NCBI GenBank assembly: GCA_036003365.1
Contig: DASYSL010000032.1
Location: forward strand, 1-14,766
Direction of reading: 5' to 3'
DNA length: 14,766 bases
Source: DASYSL01 sp036003365
Lineage (GTDB): Bacteria > Eisenbacteria > RBG-16-71-46 > DASYSL01
In this document: in pieces, positions 10,917-14,766 of the stretch
Layout of the letters: every line of letters starts with the position of its first letter
How positions within the stretch are numbered: position 1 is the first letter of the stretch
The notes under the pieces: generated by a model
Told to the model about the DNA's origin: nothing
Seen by the model: only the letters and a program-made list of their open reading frames with translations
The model's database searches: none
Program-made: the position numbers and the translations under genes

Positions 10917-10931
10917 TGAGTGAGTCACTCA
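10917..10931 (-). promoter_or_regulatory. second TGAGTGA/TCACTCA palindrome, upstream of the heptad-protein gene
   Basis: TGAGTGA-G-TCACTCA is a perfect 7-bp inverted repeat with a single central base. It lies in the only intergenic gap between the dioxygenase stop (11000) and the heptad-protein start (10801). It has the same half-sites as the operator at 3862-3879; TGASTCACTCA is common to both with one mismatch. I found no convincing -35/-10 pair around it, so its relation to a promoter is unproven. Binding by the TetR regulator of this window is inferred. Confidence 0.55.
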
Positions 10932-10955
10932 GTTGCGACGGCTTGACCGGTTAGG

Positions 10956-10970
10956 CCTCTGAAACAGGGG
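10956..10970. other. small hairpin between the dioxygenase and heptad-protein genes
   Basis: CCTCTG-AAA-CAGGGG forms a six-pair stem (one T-G pair) around a three-base loop. It is bracketed by TTGACC (10943-10948) and GGTCAA (10970-10975), which can also pair. No T tract follows on either strand. It may help end the minus-strand dioxygenase transcript, or be incidental. Confidence 0.3.
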
Positions 10971-10974
10971 GTCA

Positions 10975-10992
10975 ACCCGTCTTGAAACGGGT
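10975..10992 (-). terminator. weak terminator-like hairpin after the dioxygenase gene
   Basis: ACCCGT-CTTGAA-ACGGGT (plus-strand view) is a perfect six-pair stem with a six-base loop, starting eight bases past the dioxygenase stop. It lacks a following T run on the minus strand, so intrinsic termination is doubtful. Confidence 0.35.
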
Positions 10993-10999
10993 GCGCCTA

Positions 11000-11797
11000 C
11001 TAAAGCACTTCGGATTGCCGCCCTATCTGCACCGCCAGCATGGACACGGATCCACCGTCGATGCCCTCGACCGGAAAGATCACGGCATCGCCCCCTTGGC
11101 GGGCGCCCAACACATAGAGCAGCGGCAAGTAGTGATCGGGGGTCGGGACCGAGAGGAGCGCGTCGCGGCCCAGGGATTCGTAGTCCACCAGCGGACCCGC
11201 GTCGCCCGTGACCAGAAGCCCACGGGCCTCCTTCTCGAAACGCACCGCCCAGTCGTAGGGCTCGGGGGTGTGCGCCCCCCACGCATAGGCGTGCAGGTTG
11301 TGCACGAGGTTGCCACTGCCCACGATCAGCACGCCTTCGGCGCGCAGCGCGGCAAGCCGGCGCCCGATGTCGTAATGAAACGCGGCGGGCTGGCGCTCGT
11401 CGATGCTGAGCTGCACCACCGGCACATCGGCCTCGGGATAGAGGTGGCAGAGAACCGACCACGTGCCGTGGTCGAGTCCCCACGAGTTGTCGAGCACGAC
11501 GGGCACAGGAGCGAGCATCTCCTGCACGCGTCGGGCGAGCGCGGGATCGCCCGGCGCCGGATAGCGCACGGCGTACAGCTCGCGCGGAAATCCGCCGAAG
11601 TCGTGGATCGTGCGCGGCGCCGTGCTCACCGTCACTCCGGTGCCGGGCACATACCAGTGAGCCGAAATCGCAAGGATGGCGCGCGGACGCGGCGCGCTCT
11701 TCCCGAGGTCGCGCCATGCTTCCGTATAGCGGTTGGTCGCGATGGCGTTCATCGGATTGCCGTGGCCGAAGAAGAACGCCGGCAGAATCTCACTCAT
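11000..11797 (-). CDS. ygiD: class III extradiol ring-cleavage dioxygenase, DODA/YgiD-like
   Basis: 265 residues, close to E. coli YgiD (about 271). The LigB/DODA fold is recognised by FGHGNPM (11-16), AILAISAHWYVPG (40-52), the TIHDFGGFP segment, LDHGTWSVL (108-116), VGSGNLVHNLHAYAW (159-173) and PTPDHYLPLLYVLG (218-231). Candidate metal ligands and acid-base residues are His12, His47, His110, His166 and His222; the exact assignment is by family analogy. Members cleave catechol-type rings such as DOPA using a non-haem metal (zinc or iron), in the cytosol. ATG 11797 is preferred, with GGGGA eight bases upstream. A GTG at 11803 overlaps the previous gene's TGA and would add two residues. It is the last gene of the pirin-TRIC-dioxygenase operon. 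The natural substrate in this host is unknown. Confidence 0.88.
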   Translation of the reverse strand: MSEILPAFFFGHGNPMNAIATNRYTEAWRDLGKSAPRPRAILAISAHWYVPGTGVTVSTAPRTIHDFGGFPRELYAVRYPAPGDPALARRVQEMLAPVPVVLDNSWGLDHGTWSVLCHLYPEADVPVVQLSIDERQPAAFHYDIGRRLAALRAEGVLIVGSGNLVHNLHAYAWGAHTPEPYDWAVRFEKEARGLLVTGDAGPLVDYESLGRDALLSVPTPDHYLPLLYVLGARQGGDAVIFPVEGIDGGSVSMLAVQIGRQSEVL

Positions 11798-11799
11798 GG

Positions 11800-12426
11800 T
11801 CACGTCCCCGGCGCGGTCGGCAGCCGCCAGCCGCGGCGAATGGCCGTCATGCGCAGGCCGAAGCACAGCAGTGCCCCGATGGGTGCGGCGACGAACGACG
11901 GCAGCTGGAGCTCGAGACCGACAACCGTGACCGCCGCACCGACCAGGGCAGCCACCGCATAGAGGTCGGCGCGCAGCACGATGGGCACTTCGCCGACCAG
12001 GAGATCGCGGGCCATGCCGCCGCCGATTCCCGTGAGCATGCCGAGGAGACAGGCCGAGACGGGATGCAATCCGGACGCCACCGCCTTGAGCGCTCCGGCC
12101 ACGGCGAACAGCGCGAGTCCCGCCGCGTCGAAGATCAAGACCGAGTTGTGCATGCGGTCGACGGTGGAATGGAAATAGAAAGTGAGAAGGCCTGCGGCAA
12201 GCGTCGTCACCAGATAGCGCCAGTCCGCCACGGCCGGAGGGGGTACCGCGCCGATCAGAAGATCGCGCACGATACCGCCCGCCGTCGCCGCGACGAACGC
12301 CACGCCAAGTACGCCGAAAAGATCCAGCTTGTGCCGCACGCCGGCGAGCGCTCCGCTCAAGGCGAAGACGAACGTCCCGGCGAGATCGAGGGCGAAGAGG
12401 AACTCGGCGACCAGGGCGTCGTTCAA
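11800..12426 (-). CDS. TRIC/UPF0126-family membrane protein (cation channel or small-molecule carrier)
   Basis: 208 residues with about six to seven hydrophobic segments and an internal duplication. Repeat one (14-63) runs DLAGTFVFALSGALAG...GGIVRDLLIG; repeat two (100-151) runs DAAGLALFAVAGALKA...GGGMARDLLVG. Each carries the family's GGxxRD motif. Bacterial members are inner-membrane homotrimeric proteins related to animal TRIC potassium channels; some are described as glycine transporters. The start is TTG 12426, eight bases after the pirin stop. No ATG or GTG fits nearby, and no good ribosome site is visible, so the start is uncertain by a few residues and translation may be coupled to pirin. 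It lies two bases (or a GTGA overlap) before the dioxygenase gene, supporting one transcript. Confidence 0.88.
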   Translation of the reverse strand: MNDALVAEFLFALDLAGTFVFALSGALAGVRHKLDLFGVLGVAFVAATAGGIVRDLLIGAVPPPAVADWRYLVTTLAAGLLTFYFHSTVDRMHNSVLIFDAAGLALFAVAGALKAVASGLHPVSACLLGMLTGIGGGMARDLLVGEVPIVLRADLYAVAALVGAAVTVVGLELQLPSFVAAPIGALLCFGLRMTAIRRGWRLPTAPGT

Positions 12427-12433
12427 TGCCGGC

Positions 12434-13312
12434 CTACGAAACGTCCTTGGGGTCGCGGCGCAGGAAGCTTCCGTTCTGGAGCTCGCGCAGCGTTTGCTCG
12501 ATCTCGGCCCGCGTGTTCATGACGAACGGACCGTAGCGCGCGATCGGCTCGTGCAGCGGGCGAGCCGCGGCGAGCAGGAAGCGGCCGCCTTCCGGGCCGG
12601 CCTCCGCCGTCACTTCTTCACCATCTTCGAAGATGACGAGCTGCGGACCCCGCGCCGCCGTGCGCTCGGGCCCGAAGTAGACCTCGCCATGATCCACGTA
12701 GGCGAACGCCGTGTGGCCGCCCGGCACCGTGTCGCGAAACGTGGTGCCCGGCGGAAGATCGACCTCGACGAACTTCGGCGCCACCGCGAGGCCCTCGACC
12801 GGGCCCTTCACCTTGCCGTCGGCCGACTCGCCGGCGATGACACGCACGCGCGCGCCGTCGTCCGTCGTAGTCTCGGGCAGGCTACCGCTCGTGAGGTCAC
12901 GATACTTGGGGTGCGTCATCTTTTCGCGCGCCGGCAGGTTGAGCCAGATCTGGAGCCCGCCGATGCCTTCCGGGCGCACCTGCGGCATCTCCTCGTGAAG
13001 GATGCCGCTGCCCGACGTCATCCACTGGATGTCGCCGGCGCTGATCGACCCTTGATGCCCGAGCGAATCGCGGTGCTGCACCTCGCCCGTGCGCACGAGT
13101 GTCACGGTCTCGATACCGCGGTGTGGGTGAAACGGGAACCCCTCTTCATAGTCATGCGGATTCACCGACTCGAAATGATCGAGAAGGAGAAACGGATCCA
13201 GGTTGTCGAGCGTGCGCGTGCCGATGCTGCGCCCGAGATGCACTCCGGCTCCCTCGACGACCTTCTGCGGGGTCACGACGCGGGCCACGCGCCGTGGTGA
13301 CAAAGACTTCAC
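12434..13312 (-). CDS. pirin-family bicupin
   Basis: 292 residues, the normal pirin length. The N-terminal cupin has FPFHPHRGIETVTLV and ISAGDIQWMTSGSGILHEEM. These supply the four pirin metal ligands, here His62, His64, His106 and Glu108, equivalent to His56, His58, His101 and Glu103 of human pirin. The C-terminal cupin (about 165-270) includes HTAFAYVDHGEVYFG. Pirins bind iron; some bacterial ones have quercetin 2,3-dioxygenase activity, others act as redox-sensitive regulators, so the reaction here is open. The start is GTG 13312 with GGAGG (13322-13318) five bases upstream. The longer frame to 13855 is a shadow of the neighbouring membrane-protein gene. It is the first gene of the operon with the TRIC and dioxygenase genes. 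Only 28 bases separate it from the upstream gene, so it may be read from an upstream promoter. Confidence 0.93.
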   Translation of the reverse strand: MKSLSPRRVARVVTPQKVVEGAGVHLGRSIGTRTLDNLDPFLLLDHFESVNPHDYEEGFPFHPHRGIETVTLVRTGEVQHRDSLGHQGSISAGDIQWMTSGSGILHEEMPQVRPEGIGGLQIWLNLPAREKMTHPKYRDLTSGSLPETTTDDGARVRVIAGESADGKVKGPVEGLAVAPKFVEVDLPPGTTFRDTVPGGHTAFAYVDHGEVYFGPERTAARGPQLVIFEDGEEVTAEAGPEGGRFLLAAARPLHEPIARYGPFVMNTRAEIEQTLRELQNGSFLRRDPKDVS

Positions 13313-13317
13313 GATGA

Positions 13318-13322
13318 CCTCC
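13318..13322 (-). promoter_or_regulatory. ribosome binding site that fixes the pirin GTG start
   Basis: GGAGG on the minus strand sits five bases before GTG 13312. It supports a non-ATG start over the far longer open frame, and the first residues (KSLSPRRVARVV) match where pirins begin. Confidence 0.75.
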
Positions 13323-13340
13323 GGTCCGGGTTCAAAGCGC

Positions 13341-14765
13341 TCACTGATTGCGCTCTTTGGATGAACCCGGGTTCGAGTTGATTCCACTCCTTCTCGAAAG
13401 CCGGCGCCAGAGGGCGGAATCGGCCGCGATCTGGGCGGCCTGGACGAGTTTCGGAAACTCTTCGGTAACCGCGGAATCCCCGAGCGATTGCACCGCGATG
13501 CGACGGTACACCAGGGCGCTCTCCGGCTGCTGGGAGGCGGCGTATGCCGCTGCGGCGAAGAGCGCGTGCCCGGGGTCGCTCGGGTCGAAGCGCGCCAGGG
13601 CCGCATATTCCGTGGCCGCGCCGCCGGGATTGCCGGCATGGATGAACAAGGAGGCAAGGAGTCCGCGCGCCCTCTTCCAGCGAAAGTCCTCCAGCGATTG
13701 CGGTTGGCCTGGAGCCATTTCGTAGAGCGTCGTGAGAGAGTCGAAGAGGAAGAAGTGATCCTCGCCGCTGTCGGTCGCCGCCCGCGGCTCGTACGCCGAC
13801 AAGTACATCGCGCGAAGCGTCGGGTCTCGGTACCACACACGAACCGCCGGTCCATCCCCGGCTAAAAAGCCGATGTTGTTCGGGATCTCAGCGAAGTACA
13901 GGCGAGAATGCGGCGTCAAGGTGGGATACATGCCGAAGAGACGTCCGCGGATGGAATCGAGAATCCTTCCGGCACGCACTTGATACCAAGTGGAACCCCA
14001 ATCCCACGACATCGTTTCGGCTTCGGCCTCGCGAAAGAAGGCCAGCAAGACAACCGCCACCAGGGCGCACCGACGATGCCGATCGAGAATGTCTCCCATC
14101 GCGAGCCAGAACCCCATCGACCCAAGCGCGCCGTAGTACGCGTGCCAACCGATCGAGGGGAGCAAGAGAATCCACCAGCCCGCGACCGCCCAAACGAGCC
14201 CGAACGCCACGCCATTCGGAGAACGAGCCGTTGCGCGTCGTCGCGAGAGGAACCATACAGACAATCCCAGGATCGCGGCTGTCACGGCTCCGCGAAGAAG
14301 AACGTGTGCCCACCCGGCTTCGGGCGCGAAAGCGCTGTCGAGATTGAACTGAGCGAGGACTGTCTTGACCGCTGTTCCGGCCGCGCTCGGCCGGTGTTCG
14401 GTCTCCAACGAGGTTTGGAGACGGCCGAAGAGCCGTGCATGAAGTGTGGGATGAACAAGTGTCCACACCACGAGCAGGGTCCAGAGTCCAGCAGTCCTGC
14501 GAAGAGCCGCTCGCCACGTGAATCGGTCGATGATGCATAGCATGGCAAAGGCGATGGCCGGAATCGTTGCGGCCGTTTCCTTGCTCAACATTGCGAGGGC
14601 GAACGAAAGGAAACTCCAAGTCCAGCGCTTGCTCCGCACCGCGAGCAGCGTGAGCAACGCAAAGATCAGCATCCACAGCTCTTGGACGCCCGCGACCCAG
14701 AGGATCGGGCTACCCCAGAGAGCCAGAGAGCCAAGGCCGAGCGTGGCGACGACGGCACGTCCCTG
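13341..14765 (-). CDS. polytopic membrane protein, GT39/TMTC-like glycosyltransferase-type (5' partial)
   Basis: The frame is open to the right edge; 474 residues are visible and the N-terminus is missing (the ATG at 14672 is probably internal). The visible part has hydrophobic segments including LWMLIFALLTLLAV, FLSFALAMLSKETAATIPAIAF, LLVVWTLVHP, VTAAILGLSVWFL, GLVWAVAGWWILLLP and CALVAVVLLAFF. SLALWGSPILWVAGVQELW followed by ALAMLSKE is the look of GT-C mannosyl- or arabinosyl-type transferases and TMTC-like proteins. The C-terminal ~200 residues are soluble and end in TPR-like helical repeats (AGNPGGAATEYAALARFDPSDPGHALFAAAAYA). The catalytic acidic motif would be in the missing N-terminal loop, so activity cannot be judged. 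Base composition looks less GC-rich than the genes to the left. The likely role is surface glycosylation or an O-antigen-ligase-like function, at low certainty. Confidence 0.75.
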   Translation of the reverse strand, partial: QGRAVVATLGLGSLALWGSPILWVAGVQELWMLIFALLTLLAVRSKRWTWSFLSFALAMLSKETAATIPAIAFAMLCIIDRFTWRAALRRTAGLWTLLVVWTLVHPTLHARLFGRLQTSLETEHRPSAAGTAVKTVLAQFNLDSAFAPEAGWAHVLLRGAVTAAILGLSVWFLSRRRATARSPNGVAFGLVWAVAGWWILLLPSIGWHAYYGALGSMGFWLAMGDILDRHRRCALVAVVLLAFFREAEAETMSWDWGSTWYQVRAGRILDSIRGRLFGMYPTLTPHSRLYFAEIPNNIGFLAGDGPAVRVWYRDPTLRAMYLSAYEPRAATDSGEDHFFLFDSLTTLYEMAPGQPQSLEDFRWKRARGLLASLFIHAGNPGGAATEYAALARFDPSDPGHALFAAAAYAASQQPESALVYRRIAVQSLGDSAVTEEFPKLVQAAQIAADSALWRRLSRRSGINSNPGSSKERNQ

Positions 14766-14766
14766 G

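Noticed and set aside
11790..11796. TCACTCA half-site at the dioxygenase start codon
   Set aside because: There is a single arm only, with no facing TGAGTGA. It is simply the ATG AGT GAG coding sequence of the first residues.
12622..12635. 14-bp perfect palindrome CATCTTCGAAGATG
   Set aside because: It lies within conserved pirin coding sequence, far from any promoter. One such palindrome is not surprising in a window of this size.
13313..13855. N-terminal extension of pirin to a 473-residue protein
   Set aside because: The extra part is out of frame with the membrane-protein gene that occupies the same DNA, and its composition is Arg/Pro/Ser-rich. GGAGG before GTG 13312 and the pirin family length support the short form.

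Overview
The window is a GC-rich bacterial segment with no RNA genes, insertion sequences or CRISPR arrays that I can see. An outer-membrane efflux protein and several lipoproteins-free secretory signal peptides point to a Gram-negative (diderm) host. The style (large CheB/CheR hybrid kinases, glycine-heptad coil proteins, strong G/C wobble bias) suggests a soil-type lineage such as Gemmatimonadota, Acidobacteriota, Eisenbacteria or Myxococcota. The sequence alone does not settle which. Genes are closely packed; the longest stretch without a gene is about 198 bases (10802-10999), so there is no gap over 300 bases.

Layout. (1) Positions 2-3796, + strand: the 3' part of a CheB-CheR-PAS-PAS-histidine kinase-receiver fusion, open at the left edge. 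(2) Positions 3844-9119, + strand: a self-contained export cassette. It begins with a TTGACA-type promoter overlapped by an 18-bp palindrome, followed by a TetR regulator, a TolC-type outer-membrane factor, a membrane-fusion adaptor, an ABC ATPase and one ABC-2 permease. Gaps are very short, with one ATGA overlap. This matches the general plan of regulator-controlled tripartite ABC exporters such as E. coli CecR with YbhGFSR, but with a single permease. (3) Positions 9116-10801, - strand: two exported proteins of unknown function. One carries a conserved-looking FPHN/LCAMA block; the other is built of glycine-containing heptads. (4) Positions 10917-10992: a second TGAGTGA/TCACTCA palindrome plus small hairpins. 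(5) Positions 11000-13312, - strand: a compact three-gene operon, pirin -> TRIC/UPF0126 channel -> YgiD-like extradiol dioxygenase. (6) Positions 13341-14765, - strand: the 3' part of a polytopic membrane protein resembling GT39/TMTC-type glycosyltransferases, open at the right edge.

How the parts may work together. The most useful observation is that the same TGAGTGA/TCACTCA half-sites occur in front of the TetR-led exporter operon and again, about 7 kb away, in front of the heptad protein gene. This suggests a small regulon in which an exporter and one or two exported proteins of unknown function answer to the same repressor. The pirin/TRIC/dioxygenase operon is more likely a separate redox or aromatic-compound response. 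Its grouping is real in the sequence, but its physiological role is inferred.
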